A stretch of 44,636 bases of DNA from CAITSH01 sp945892985 (GCA_945892985.1 CAMDDU010000037.1:1-44636); one strand, 5' to 3'. Positions 24,509 through 33,434 are shown, counted from the stretch's first letter. The notes: generated from the letters alone by a model not told the origin. Translations and numbers: made by a program.

Positions 24509-25780
24509 TCAGGACTTCGCCGCCGGCCCGGTGCTTATCTTCACCCCCGGGGCGAGCCGCAGCTGGCCCCGGGTGACCACTTGTTCGCCGTTCTGCAGTC
24601 CCTTGGCGATGATCAGCCTGTCGCCAGCAGGGCGATCCACGGTGACTTTGCGCACCTCGGTGGTCATGTCCGGCTTGACCACGAACACGAACTGTCCGTC
24701 CGGGCCGGTCTGCACTGCCTGCGCCGGCACCATCAGCGCGTCCTTCTGGTCGTAGAGCGTGAGGCTGACATTGACGAACTGGCCCGGCCACAGGCCGTTA
24801 TTGGTGTTGGGGAAGCGCGCACGCAACTTGATGGTGCCGGTGCTGGCATCGACGGCGTTATCGACAAAAATCAGCGCGCCCGAGGCGGGCGCCTTGCCGG
24901 CGGCATTGGGCGGGGAGACCTCGACGACGAGCGCGTTCTTGCCCATGTGGGTGCGCAGCAGCGACAGACTTTGCTCCGGCACCGCGAAGCTGACATAAAT
25001 TGGTTTTACCTGGTTGAGCACCACCAGCGCATTGGTGTCGTTGGCCTTGACCAGATTGCCCATCTGGATCAGGACCTTGCCGGTGTAGCCGTCTATGGGC
25101 GAACGTATTGTGCAGTACTCGAGATTGAGTTTGGCGTTGTCGATAGCGGCCTTGCTCGACTGCGCTACGGCTTCCGCCGCATCGGCATTGGTGCGAATCT
25201 GCGCGTAGGCCTCTTTCGACACAAAGTTCTTTTGCAGCAATTCCTGGTAGCGCTTTTCCTGTGAGCGCGTCTGGTCGCGTTGCGCGGTGTCGCGCAGGTG
25301 ATTGGCCTCGGCCTGGCGCAGCGTCGCCTCGTAGGGGCGCGGGTCTATCCTGAACAGCACGCTGCCCGTGCGCACCTCGTTGCCTTCCTTGAAGCCGACC
25401 TCGACGATCTGGCCATCGACGCGCGCTTTGACGCTGACTGTGGACAAGGCCTCTACATTGCCTATCGCCTGCAGCTTGAACGGCACGTTCTCCTGCGTGA
25501 CCGCTGCGACCGACACCGGCACCACGCCCGAACCCTTGCCGGCACCGCCCTTGGCCGCGCCGGCTTTGCCAGCGTCGCCTTTTTCACCTTTTTCACCCTT
25601 GGCGCCGCCGCCAACGGCGGGCGCGGCGTTGGCCTTGGCTTCGAGCGTGCCCTTGGGCATGCCCATGTAGGCATACAGTCCGCCCCCGGCGATGACGATT
25701 GCGAGCAGGCTGAAAAATATCGTGCGTTTGGTGCTCATAAACGGCTTTTCGGATGACGTGCGAATGATGGGATCGTTCAT
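24509..25780 (-). CDS. RND efflux periplasmic adaptor (MdtA-like membrane-fusion protein)
   Basis: The protein has 423 residues from the ATG at 25780; an alternative start at 25738 (MSTKRTIFFSLL) would place the membrane anchor at the N-terminus. Hydrophobic residues 20-38 anchor it. The lipoyl and hairpin parts run QAIGNVEALSTVSVKARVDG ... YCTIRSPIDGYTGKVLIQMGNLV, and the beta-barrel region includes FPNTNNGLWPGQFVNVSL. Residues 57-85 form an odd Gly/Lys-rich, collagen-like linker (GEKGEKGDAGKAG) between anchor and lipoyl domain. It is the first gene of a two-gene efflux operon. Confidence 0.92.
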   Translation of the reverse strand: MNDPIIRTSSEKPFMSTKRTIFFSLLAIVIAGGGLYAYMGMPKGTLEAKANAAPAVGGGAKGEKGEKGDAGKAGAAKGGAGKGSGVVPVSVAAVTQENVPFKLQAIGNVEALSTVSVKARVDGQIVEVGFKEGNEVRTGSVLFRIDPRPYEATLRQAEANHLRDTAQRDQTRSQEKRYQELLQKNFVSKEAYAQIRTNADAAEAVAQSSKAAIDNAKLNLEYCTIRSPIDGYTGKVLIQMGNLVKANDTNALVVLNQVKPIYVSFAVPEQSLSLLRTHMGKNALVVEVSPPNAAGKAPASGALIFVDNAVDASTGTIKLRARFPNTNNGLWPGQFVNVSLTLYDQKDALMVPAQAVQTGPDGQFVFVVKPDMTTEVRKVTVDRPAGDRLIIAKGLQNGEQVVTRGQLRLAPGVKISTGPAAKS

Positions 25781-25890
25781 GGAATCTGTCTGCTGCTGTC
25801 CTGGAGTGATTGCCGCGCTAGCGCCCGGTTTGCTTGTTGCGCCCTAGCCCGTCTACCACGCCGGTTTCGGCCCGGCGCAAGGCTGCAAAT

Positions 25891-27144
25891 TTACGGTAAA
25901 AGCTGTTCCAAGGCAAAGAGTTCCTCAGGTTTTTCTCGGGCACGAATCTGGTGCGCCTGTGCTCCGTCAACCATCACTTCTGCGGCACGGCCGCGGCTGT
26001 TGTAATTGGAGCTCATGCTCATGCCGTAGGCGCCCGCAGACATGACTGCAAGCAGGTCGCCCTCGGCCAGCGGCAACCGGCGCCCGCGCCCCAGCCAGTC
26101 GCCGGTTTCGCATACCGGGCCGACGATATCGTAGCTTTTTGCCGCGCCCTCGCGCTGCCTGACCGGGACGATGTCATGCCATGCCTGATAGAGTGCCGGC
26201 CGCATCAAATCATTCATGGCGGCATCGACAATGGCGAAGTTCTTTTCCGCGTTGTGCTTGAGATACCCCACGCGCGTCAGCAACAGGCCGGCATTACCGA
26301 CCAGATGACGGCCCGGCTCGAACATGATTTTTTGCCCGCGCCCGACCAGCCGTGCGAATAGTGGCGCAAGATAGTCGTCGACCGCAGGCGGTGTTTCATC
26401 CTGATAGCGAATGCCCAGGCCGCCGCCAAGGTCGAGGTGCTCGAGCACGATGCCTGTGGCGGCGAGCTCGTCCACCAGTTGCAGCACCTTGTCCAGCGCG
26501 GCGATGAAGGGTGCGGTTTCAGTCAATTGCGAGCCGATGTGGCAGTCGATGCCGACCACCGCAAGGTGGGGCATGGCCGCCGCCTTGCGGTATATCGCCG
26601 CGGCTGCACCGAATTCGATGCCGAACTTGTTTTCCTTCAGTCCGGTGGAGATATAGGGATGGGTCTTGGGGTCGACATCGGGGTTGACGCGCAGCGACAC
26701 GCGCGCCTTGCGCCCCGTGGCCGCGGCAACCGCGTTGAGGCGCGACAGTTCGCTTTCCGACTCGACGTTGAAACACAGGATGCCCGCTTCGAGTGCGCTG
26801 TGCATTTCATCCGCGGTCTTGCCCACGCCCGAGAAAACGACCTTGCCCGGATCGCCGCCGGCGGCGAGCACACGTGCGAGTTCGCCGCCCGACACGATGT
26901 CAAATCCGGCGCCGGCGCGCGCGAACAGGTTGAGGATGGCCAGGTTGGAGTTGGCTTTTACGGCGTAGCAAATGAGTGTGTCGGGGCGGCCGTTTCGGGC
27001 GCACGCCTGCTGGAATTCGGCCAGCGCTGTCTGCAAGGCATTGCGCGAGTAGACAAAGCACGGCGTGCCGAAGCGGCTTGCGATATCCTCAAGCGCTACG
27101 GACTCCGCATGCAGCTTCCCTGCGCGGTAGGTGAAATTGGACAT
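25891..27144 (-). CDS. lysA: Diaminopimelate decarboxylase
   Basis: The protein has 417 residues. It is a PLP enzyme that decarboxylates meso-diaminopimelate to lysine, the last step of lysine synthesis. The PLP lysine is Lys63 (CYAVKANSNLAI). Other motifs are HIGSQL, the glycine loop LDLGGGLGIRY, and GPVCETGDWLG with the catalytic cysteine from the partner subunit. The ATG at 27144 (MSNFTYRAGKLHAE) matches the family start; an upstream ATG would add a His/Pro-rich leader. lptM lies upstream on the same strand with a 146-bp gap, the usual proteobacterial order. Confidence 0.96.
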   Translation of the reverse strand: MSNFTYRAGKLHAESVALEDIASRFGTPCFVYSRNALQTALAEFQQACARNGRPDTLICYAVKANSNLAILNLFARAGAGFDIVSGGELARVLAAGGDPGKVVFSGVGKTADEMHSALEAGILCFNVESESELSRLNAVAAATGRKARVSLRVNPDVDPKTHPYISTGLKENKFGIEFGAAAAIYRKAAAMPHLAVVGIDCHIGSQLTETAPFIAALDKVLQLVDELAATGIVLEHLDLGGGLGIRYQDETPPAVDDYLAPLFARLVGRGQKIMFEPGRHLVGNAGLLLTRVGYLKHNAEKNFAIVDAAMNDLMRPALYQAWHDIVPVRQREGAAKSYDIVGPVCETGDWLGRGRRLPLAEGDLLAVMSAGAYGMSMSSNYNSRGRAAEVMVDGAQAHQIRAREKPEELFALEQLLP

Positions 27145-27157
27145 TAGGAACAACCTA

Positions 27158-27175
27158 GGTAAATGCGGTAAATGC
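27158..27175. repeat. Tandem 9-mer GGTAAATGC x 2
   Basis: Two perfect copies lie in the 146-bp space between lysA and lptM, followed by GGGTGG. Function unknown. The rest of this spacer shows only a weak CACCCC/GGGGTG hairpin (27235-27263). Confidence 0.5.
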
Positions 27176-27290
27176 GGGTGGTGGATCGCGCCTGGGTGGC
27201 GGCGTGCAATAGGCGAGATACGGTCAGGTGCTTGCACCCCTTGTCCGCCTTCGGCATGGGGTGTCCGGATCGGGATTGCACGGCGCCCTC

Positions 27291-27425
27291 TCAGCGCCCC
27301 GGCGTTGCGGGCTTGGTTTCAGGCGTGCCGCCAGGTGGCGGCAGGTATAACGGGCCCTTGGTGCCGCAGGCTTGCAGCGAGAGCATGACGAGCAGGGCGA
27401 TCAGTAGTGCGGGAGCGCGGGACAT
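27291..27425 (-). CDS. lptM: LPS-assembly maturation lipoprotein LptM (YifL)
   Basis: This is a short gene of 44 codons read directly from the minus strand. The product starts MSRAPALLIALLVMLSLQAC and continues GTKGPLYLPP, ending in a Pro/Thr-rich tail. The signal peptide ends in the lipobox LQAC, and the following GTKGPLYLP is the hallmark of the YifL/LptM family. In E. coli this outer-membrane lipoprotein helps LptD acquire correct disulfides. Position between lysA and divergent cyaY matches the conserved order. The start lies 38 bp from the cyaY start. The small size makes it easy to miss. Confidence 0.9.
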   Translation of the reverse strand: MSRAPALLIALLVMLSLQACGTKGPLYLPPPGGTPETKPATPGR

Positions 27426-27463
27426 GGCGGACAGAGGCTTACTTAAAAGGAAATGTTAGCACG

Positions 27464-27796
27464 ATGACAGAGAGCGAATTCAACCTTCTGGCCGATGCCG
27501 CCCTTGAGCGCATCGACCGTGGCCTTGAGGCGAGCGGCGCCGACATCGATTGGGAGCTCAAAGACGGCGGTGTGCTCGAGATAGAGTGTGCCGATCGCAG
27601 CAAGATCATCGTTAACCGCCACGGCGTCGCGCGTGAAGTCTGGGTCGCCGCGCGCTCGGGCGGCTTTCACTTTCGCCATGATCCGGTCTCCGGCGGCCAA
27701 GGCGCATGGATCAATACCCGCGACGGCGAAGAGTTGTTTGCGGCGCTGTCCCGGCTGGTCAGCCTGCAATCGGGCGAAAGCGTCAACCTGGCTTGA
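27464..27796 (+). CDS. cyaY: Frataxin-like iron-sulfur assembly protein CyaY
   Basis: The protein has 110 residues, normal for the family. It binds iron and modulates the IscS/IscU iron-sulfur assembly machine. The acidic first helix (MTESEFNLLADAALERIDRGLE) and the strands DIDWELKDGGVLEIECADRSKIIVNRH, EVWVAARSGGFHF and GAWINTRDGEELFAALSRLVS are typical. The ATG at 27464 has AAGG upstream near 27447-27450. It is divergent from lptM/lysA and convergent with mrcA. Confidence 0.95.
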   Translation: MTESEFNLLADAALERIDRGLEASGADIDWELKDGGVLEIECADRSKIIVNRHGVAREVWVAARSGGFHFRHDPVSGGQGAWINTRDGEELFAALSRLVSLQSGESVNLA

Positions 27797-27872
27797 GTTT
27801 GGCCGGGGCTTGGGCCAAGGCGCGGCGTGTAGCCAGGCCAAGCCCCCCCCGGCGCGGGCGGGGCGCTGGATA

Positions 27873-30215
27873 TCAAAACAGCTGGTTTTTGACCTCGTCC
27901 GAGGGTTTCGCCCCGGCCGCACCGGCCTCGGCAGTTGGGATGCTTTCCTTGAAGAAAAAATCGCTCAGCTTGCCGTCGGCCGTCTGTATGCCCGCCTCAT
28001 TGATGCGCGCGCTGACCACACCCTCGGGGGCGCTGATGGGAACTTCGGGCACGCCGGCCAGGGCCTTGCTCATGTAATTGATCCAGATGGGCAGGGCTGC
28101 CGACCCGCCGGTTTCGTTGTTGCCGAGCTTTTTGGGCTGGTCAAAGCCGATCCAGGCCACGCCCACCAGCGTCGGATGGTAGCCGTTGAACCAGGCGTCG
28201 ATAAAATCGTTGGTGGTGCCGGTTTTGCCGGCCAGATCCTGGCGCTTGAGCGTGGCCGAGGCGCGCGCCGCGGTGCCGTAGCGCGTGACATCGCGCAGCA
28301 TGCTGTCCATGACAAAGGCGTTGCGCGCATCAATCACGCGAAGCGCCTCATCCCCCGCCTGTTGCGGCTGCGCCTGCGCCAGCACATTGCCGCGGTCATC
28401 GACGATGCGCGAGACGATGAACGGTTCGATGCGGTAGCCGGTATTGGCGAAGGCGCTATAGCCGCGGGCCATCTGCCACATTGTCACCGAGCCGGCGCCC
28501 AGGGCCATGGTGAGGTAGGGCGGGTGCCGCTCGGCTTCAAAGCCAAAGCGTCTGACGTAGTCCTGCGCGTACTGCGGACCGATCGCCTGCATGATGCGGA
28601 TGGAGACCATGTTCTTCGATCTGGCGAGGGCGGTGCGCATGCGCATCGGGCCCTCGTATTTGCCATCGTAGTTTTTTGGCTCCCAGGTCTGACCGCCGGT
28701 CAGAAAAGGGTCGACCACCACCGGCGCATCGTTGATGACCGTGGCCGGGGTGAAGCCTTTTTCCAGGGAGGCGGAATAGATGAACGGCTTGAACGAGGAG
28801 CCCGGCTGGCGCCAGGCCTGTGTGACGTGGTTGTATTTGTTGCGGCTGAAGTCGAAGCCGCCGACTAACGAACGTACCGCCCCGTCATGCGGATTGACCG
28901 AGATGAAAGCCGCCTCTACATCGGGCAGTTGCACAACGGACCAGGCGCCTTTTTCGTCCTTCTGGATGCGCACGATGGCGCCGCGCCGGATGCGCTTGTT
29001 GGGCGCGGCCTTGTCGTCGAGCATGCGCGCCGAGAACTTGAGCCCGTCACCGCTGATGACGTGGGTCTCGCCGCCGCGGCGATATACTTTGACCTGCTTG
29101 GCACTGGCCTCCAGCACCAGCGCCGCCAGCAGGTCGTCGCTGTCGCTCGAATCGGACAACGCGTCCTCGTACTCCTCGTCGGTCGAGTCGGTGAGCTCGG
29201 CATAGCCTTCCGCGCCGCGATAGCCGTGACGCCGGTCGTAATCGAGCACGCCCCGGCGCACCGCCGCGTAGGCGGCATCCTGGTCGGCTTTGGTCAGGGT
29301 GGTGTAGACGCGAAAGCCCTTGGTGTAGACCTCGTCAGGATAGCGTTCAAAGAGCATTTGCCGGACCATTTCAGCGGCGTATTCGGCGTGCATGCCAAAG
29401 CCGTTGGCGTCGCGTTTGATGTTGAGCGCCGCTTTTTGCGCGTCGGCGAATTGCGCATCGTTCAAGTGCCCCAGTTCGTGCATACGTCGCAACACATACA
29501 GCTGACGCAGCTTGGCGCGTTTGGGGTTGACCACCGGGTTAAAGCTCGACGGGGCTTTGGGCAGCCCGGCGAGCATCGCCGCCTCGGCCGCGCCGATGTC
29601 CTTCAGGTTTTTGCCAAAGTAGATCTGCGCCGCCGATGCAAAGCCGTAAGCCCGCTGGCCAAGATAAATCTGGTTGATGTAGATCTCCAGAATCTGGTCC
29701 TTGGAAAGGCTGGCCTCGATTTTGAACGCGAGCATGGCCTCGTAGGCTTTGCGCGTGATGGTTTTTTCGCTGGAGAGGAAAAAGTTCCTCGCCACCTGCA
29801 TCGTTATGGTCGAAGCTCCCTGGCGTTTCCCCCCGCCAACCAGATTGGAGTACGCGGCCCGCAAAACCCCCAGCGTATCGACCCCCGCGTGCTGGTAAAA
29901 GCGTTCATCTTCAGCGGCTAGAATGGCCTGTTTCATTAGCGCTGGTACTTCGGCGATCTTCACCACGGAGCGGCGTTCTTCGCCGAACTCCCCGATTAGG
30001 ACGCCATCAGCGGAGTAAATGCGCAAGGGAATTTTCGGCTGATAGTCGGTCAGCGCATCGATCGAAGGCAGGTTTGGATAGAGCAGCAGCAGCACAAACG
30101 CCCCAACCGCCACTCCGAGCACGGCTAGGCCCGCGAGGAGCGCAAAAGGAAAAACGAGGAGTCGCAACCACATAGGAAAAAGGCGAGAAGTTCGGGCGGA
30201 CGGGGGACGCGACAT
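27873..30215 (-). CDS. mrcA: Penicillin-binding protein 1A
   Basis: The protein has 780 residues and is a bifunctional peptidoglycan synthase anchored by one helix near residues 18-45. The glycosyltransferase 51 domain shows AAEDERFYQHAGVD, GASTITMQVARN and KILEIYINQIYLG-type motifs (here DQILEIYINQIYLGQRAYG). The transpeptidase domain has SSFK with Ser473, SKN near 533 and KTGTT near 664. An acidic Ser/Asp stretch (DEEYEDALSDSSDSDD) lies before the OB-like insert, as in other betaproteobacterial PBP1A. The ATG at 30215 is used; a TTG nine codons upstream is possible. It is divergent from pilMNOPQ, an arrangement conserved in Pseudomonas and many relatives. Confidence 0.95.
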   Translation of the reverse strand: MSRPPSARTSRLFPMWLRLLVFPFALLAGLAVLGVAVGAFVLLLLYPNLPSIDALTDYQPKIPLRIYSADGVLIGEFGEERRSVVKIAEVPALMKQAILAAEDERFYQHAGVDTLGVLRAAYSNLVGGGKRQGASTITMQVARNFFLSSEKTITRKAYEAMLAFKIEASLSKDQILEIYINQIYLGQRAYGFASAAQIYFGKNLKDIGAAEAAMLAGLPKAPSSFNPVVNPKRAKLRQLYVLRRMHELGHLNDAQFADAQKAALNIKRDANGFGMHAEYAAEMVRQMLFERYPDEVYTKGFRVYTTLTKADQDAAYAAVRRGVLDYDRRHGYRGAEGYAELTDSTDEEYEDALSDSSDSDDLLAALVLEASAKQVKVYRRGGETHVISGDGLKFSARMLDDKAAPNKRIRRGAIVRIQKDEKGAWSVVQLPDVEAAFISVNPHDGAVRSLVGGFDFSRNKYNHVTQAWRQPGSSFKPFIYSASLEKGFTPATVINDAPVVVDPFLTGGQTWEPKNYDGKYEGPMRMRTALARSKNMVSIRIMQAIGPQYAQDYVRRFGFEAERHPPYLTMALGAGSVTMWQMARGYSAFANTGYRIEPFIVSRIVDDRGNVLAQAQPQQAGDEALRVIDARNAFVMDSMLRDVTRYGTAARASATLKRQDLAGKTGTTNDFIDAWFNGYHPTLVGVAWIGFDQPKKLGNNETGGSAALPIWINYMSKALAGVPEVPISAPEGVVSARINEAGIQTADGKLSDFFFKESIPTAEAGAAGAKPSDEVKNQLF

Positions 30216-30278
30216 TATAGGGTTTGGGCGCGATACTGACAAAACAAGCGTGAATAATTCACTTTACAGTGCCTAGGC

Positions 30279-30308
30279 TTGTTGCTAGGATTTAATGTAA
30301 ATTATACT
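30279..30308 (+). promoter_or_regulatory. Sigma-70 promoter candidate for pilMNOPQ
   Basis: TTGTTG (30279-30284) and TATACT (30303-30308) are separated by 18 bases in an AT-rich patch, the only such patch between mrcA and pilM. The -10 matches five of six bases. Confidence 0.45.
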
Positions 30309-30496
30309 ATTATGGCCTAACAGTACGATTCAAAAGCCGATTCAAAAGCGATTCGGGCAGCTGTCAGGGCAGAATGTGGTCGCAAACTCGGCTGAGTCCG
30401 CGACCAGTTAATGGCCAATGCTTAGGGCCGCGGCTTCGGTTTTTTTGGCAAATGCGGTACGGGCAAGGTTTCAGTGCCTTGTACCCGAGGCTGAAA

Positions 30497-30517
30497 GACC
30501 TGAGACCTGAGACCTGA
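30497..30517. repeat. Tandem 7-mer GACCTGA x 3
   Basis: Three perfect copies are bordered on both sides by GGCTGAAAG, lying 46 bp before the pilM start. This is likely a slippage-prone leader sequence with no assigned role. Confidence 0.8.
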
Positions 30518-30562
30518 GGCTGAAAGGCTTTGCACTTTGAGGATTACCGGGGAAGACTAGCC

Positions 30563-31636
30563 GTGCAGTTCGACATTTTTTCACCGAAAACACCGCCTTT
30601 GATCGGCTTGGACATCAGTTCGTCCTCGGTCAAGATGGTCGAGCTTGTCGATGCTGGCAAAGGACAGCATCGCATCGAGCGTTATTGCATTGAGCCCCTG
30701 CCCAAGGATGCGGTGGTGGACGGCAACATCGCCAATCTTGAGGCGGTATCCGAGACGGTTACCCGCGCCTGGAAAAAGCTTGGCACGCGCACAAGAAACG
30801 TCGCACTTGCCCTGCCAACGGCCGCCGTGATCACCAAAAAAATCATTGTCCCGGCGGGCTTACGCGAGGAAGAGCTTGAGGTCCAGGTCGAAAGCGAGGC
30901 CAACCAGTACATCCCGTTTGCGCTCGAAGAGGTCAACCTGGATTTTCAGGTGGTCGGGCCGGCCCCCTCCTCGGCCGAGGAGGTCGAAGTGCTGATCGCC
31001 GCCAGCCGCAAGGAAAAAGTCGAAGACCGCGTCGCCGTGGCCGAGGCTGCCGGTCTGAAGGCCCTGGTGATGGACATCGAATCCTTTGCCATGCAGGCCG
31101 CGTTCGAATTGATCGCCAAACAGCTGCCAAACGAGGGCAAGGACCAGAACGTCGCGCTGGTCGATATCGGCGCCAACGTCACCAATATCACCGTGCTGCG
31201 CAACGACCAGGCGGTCTATTCGCGTGAACAGGCCTTCGGCGGCAACCAGCTGACGCAGGACATCATGCGCCAATACGGCATGAGCCAGGAAGAGGCTGAG
31301 AACGCCAAGCGCAGCGGCGGCCTGCCGGAGACGTTTGACGCGGAGGTGTTGCGCCCCTTCATGGAGAACGTCGCGCTCGAAATCGAGCGCGCCATGCAGT
31401 TCTTTTTCACCTCGACCCAGTACAACACGGTGGAGCATATTTTGCTCACCGGCGGCTCGGCGGTGATAACCGGCCTCGACGATGTGGTTTCCACGCGCAC
31501 CCAGGTCAACACGCTGGTCGCCAATCCATTCGCCAACATGGCCGTGTCGCCGCGCATACAGCTCAAAAAGCTGCTGACCGAAGCCCCGTCGCTGATGGTC
31601 GCCTGTGGACTGGCCATCCGGAGATTCGATCCATGA
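30563..31636 (+). CDS. pilM: Type IV pilus assembly protein PilM
   Basis: The protein has 357 residues with an actin-like ATPase fold, in the cytoplasm at the inner membrane, where it binds the PilN N-terminus. PLIGLDISSSSVKMVEL is the first phosphate-loop motif, VALVDIGANVTNITVL the second, and ILLTGGSAVITGLDD the adenosine motif. The GTG at 30563 is preferred, with GGGGAAG at 30549-30555; a TTG at 30530 would add 11 residues. Its stop overlaps pilN (ATGA, 31633-31636). It starts the five-gene pilus alignment and secretin operon. Confidence 0.95.
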   Translation: MQFDIFSPKTPPLIGLDISSSSVKMVELVDAGKGQHRIERYCIEPLPKDAVVDGNIANLEAVSETVTRAWKKLGTRTRNVALALPTAAVITKKIIVPAGLREEELEVQVESEANQYIPFALEEVNLDFQVVGPAPSSAEEVEVLIAASRKEKVEDRVAVAEAAGLKALVMDIESFAMQAAFELIAKQLPNEGKDQNVALVDIGANVTNITVLRNDQAVYSREQAFGGNQLTQDIMRQYGMSQEEAENAKRSGGLPETFDAEVLRPFMENVALEIERAMQFFFTSTQYNTVEHILLTGGSAVITGLDDVVSTRTQVNTLVANPFANMAVSPRIQLKKLLTEAPSLMVACGLAIRRFDP

Positions 31637-32259
31637 TCCGCGTAAACCTGCTGCCCCACCGCGAGGAGCGCCGCAAGGCCCAGCGCAAGCAACTGGGCGT
31701 GCTCACCGGCATGGTTACCGCGCTTGGCATCGCTATTGTCGTGCTGGTGCACGGTGTTATCGCCGGGTATATCGCCATCCAGACCGATCGCAACGACTTC
31801 CTGAAAAAAGAGAACACCAAGCTCGACAAGGAAATCGAAGAGATCAAGAAGCTCAAGGACGAGATTGCCGCGTTGCTGTCGCGCAAGCAGGTCATCGAAA
31901 GGCTGCAAGCCGAACGAAGCCAGTCGGTCAACCTCCTCGATCAGTTGGTTCGCCAGGTGCCGGACGGCGTCTATCTAAAAACCCTGCGCCAGCAGGGGCT
32001 GCGCGTTGCGCTTACCGGTTACGCGCAGTCGAACGCGCGCGTGTCCACGCTGATGCGTAACTTCGGCTCATCGCCATATCTTGAAAATCCGGATCTGGTT
32101 GAAATCCGCGCCGCCACCGTGAACAACAAACGCATTTCCGAGTTCGTCATGAACGTCAGCATCAAACGTCCGCAACTCGAAGACGCCAGCAAGGCGGGCA
32201 AGGCGGCGCCGGGTGCCACTGCTGTTCCTGCCGCGGCCGCCGCTGCGAAAAAGGGCTGA
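31633..32259 (+). CDS. pilN: Type IV pilus inner-membrane alignment protein PilN
   Basis: The protein has 208 residues. The N-terminal MIRVNLLPHREERRKAQ is the conserved PilM-binding peptide. One membrane helix follows at about 22-46, then a coiled coil (DFLKKENTKLDKEIEEIKKLKDEIAALL) and a periplasmic domain that pairs with PilO. The Ala/Lys-rich tail is low complexity. It is joined to pilM by a 4-bp overlap and lies 3 bp before pilO. Confidence 0.95.
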   Translation: MIRVNLLPHREERRKAQRKQLGVLTGMVTALGIAIVVLVHGVIAGYIAIQTDRNDFLKKENTKLDKEIEEIKKLKDEIAALLSRKQVIERLQAERSQSVNLLDQLVRQVPDGVYLKTLRQQGLRVALTGYAQSNARVSTLMRNFGSSPYLENPDLVEIRAATVNNKRISEFVMNVSIKRPQLEDASKAGKAAPGATAVPAAAAAAKKG

Positions 32260-32262
32260 GCG

Positions 32263-32904
32263 ATGAAGCAATTGCTCGAACAATTCAAGTTCCTTAATCC
32301 GAAAGATCCGGGAAGCTGGCCGCCGCTGCCCAAGGCCGCGGCCCTGCTGGTGCTGCTGATCGGGATTCAGGTGGGGGCCTATTTTGGCGACTGGGCCGGA
32401 CAGGTCGAAGAGCTCGACGCGGGTGCCGCGCTCGAGACCAAGCTCAAGGACGAGTACGTCAAGAAAAAACAGCAGTCCGTCAACCTCGATCTGTACCAGC
32501 AGCAGTTGCGTGAAATCGACAGTTCATTCGGCGCCTTGCTCAAACAGCTGCCCAACCGCTCGCAAATGGACGCGTTGCTGGTTGACATCAACCAGGCCGG
32601 CCTTGGACGCGGGCTGCAATTCGATCTCTTTAAGCCGGCGCCGGCCGAGACGACGCGTGATTTTTACGCCGAACTGCCGATCGCGATCAAGGTCACCGGG
32701 AGTTATCACGACATGGGCGCGTTTGCCAGCGACATCGGCCAGCTCTCGCGAATCGTGACCCTCAACGATCTGTCCCTCTCGGCTTCGCCCAAGGACAACT
32801 CCCTCGTCATGGATGCGACGGCCAAGACATTCCGCTATCTTGACGATGAAGAAGTCGCCAAGCAACGCAAGGCGGCGGCACCGAAGGCGGCGGCGAAGAA
32901 ATGA
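32263..32904 (+). CDS. pilO: Type IV pilus inner-membrane alignment protein PilO
   Basis: The protein has 213 residues. A short cytoplasmic start (KQLLEQFKFLNPKDPGSWP) precedes a membrane helix at about 27-45. A coiled coil and a ferredoxin-like periplasmic domain follow, with LPNRSQMDALLVDINQAGLGRGL and PIAIKVTGSYHDMGAFASDI as family motifs. It dimerises with PilN and binds PilP. The Lys/Ala tail overlaps the pilP start (ATGA, 32901-32904). Confidence 0.95.
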   Translation: MKQLLEQFKFLNPKDPGSWPPLPKAAALLVLLIGIQVGAYFGDWAGQVEELDAGAALETKLKDEYVKKKQQSVNLDLYQQQLREIDSSFGALLKQLPNRSQMDALLVDINQAGLGRGLQFDLFKPAPAETTRDFYAELPIAIKVTGSYHDMGAFASDIGQLSRIVTLNDLSLSASPKDNSLVMDATAKTFRYLDDEEVAKQRKAAAPKAAAKK

Positions 32905-33434
32905 AAAAGCGGGCACTCATTCCCATCGCCGTGCTGCTCGCGTCCTGCGGAGGGGGCGAGTTTGCCGACCTCAAAGACGAACTCAAGGGCCTCACCAAGG
33001 ACTTGCGCGGCAAGATCGAAACCTTGCCAGTGGTCAAACCCTACGAGCCGGTGCCCTATGCCGGCTACGACATTCCCGATCCGTTTGGCCCGGCCAAGAT
33101 TGAGCTGGTCAACAAGGGCGGCGCCGTGGCCGCGCCCAAGGGCTTGCAGCCGAACCTGACCCGACCCAAGGAGCCGCTCGAAGCATTCCCGCTCGAGTCG
33201 ATGCGCATGGTTGGCGTTATTCAGCAGCCAAAAATTAATTTCGGCCTGATCAAGGCGGACGCGAGCATTTACCGGGTCAAGATCGGCAATTACATGGGAC
33301 AAAATTTCGGCATCATCACCAACGTCACTGAAAATCAGATCACCTTGCGTGAGCTGGTACAGGATGCCGGTGGAGATTGGACTGAACGGCAAAGCTTGCT
33401 ACAGCTCGTCGAAGCGGGCGGAGGTGGACGATGA
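32901..33434 (+). CDS. pilP: Type IV pilus lipoprotein PilP
   Basis: The protein has 177 residues with a lipoprotein signal (KKRALIPIAVLLASCGGGEF, lipobox LASC, Cys at about residue 15). The flexible middle links to a beta-sandwich domain: PLEAFPLESMRMVGVIQ and YRVKIGNYMGQNFGIITNVTENQITLRELV. It connects PilNO to the PilQ secretin. It overlaps pilO by 4 bp and pilQ by 4 bp (33431-33434). Confidence 0.95.
   Translation: MKKRALIPIAVLLASCGGGEFADLKDELKGLTKDLRGKIETLPVVKPYEPVPYAGYDIPDPFGPAKIELVNKGGAVAAPKGLQPNLTRPKEPLEAFPLESMRMVGVIQQPKINFGLIKADASIYRVKIGNYMGQNFGIITNVTENQITLRELVQDAGGDWTERQSLLQLVEAGGGGR

Larger units (their letters stand above)
30243..30562. other. 320-bp mrcA/pilM divergent control region
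   Basis: There is no gene here. It contains a promoter candidate at 30279-30308, short direct repeats (GATTCAAAAGC near 30327-30355), a T7 run after a GC-rich stretch (30440-30446), a bulged stem-loop GGTA-CGGG-CAAGG / CCTTG-TACC (30456-30485), and three tandem GACCTGA copies (30497-30517) flanked by GGCTGAAAG repeats. The transcript leader of pilM would be ~240 nt and structured, so post-initiation control is possible. Confidence 0.6.
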
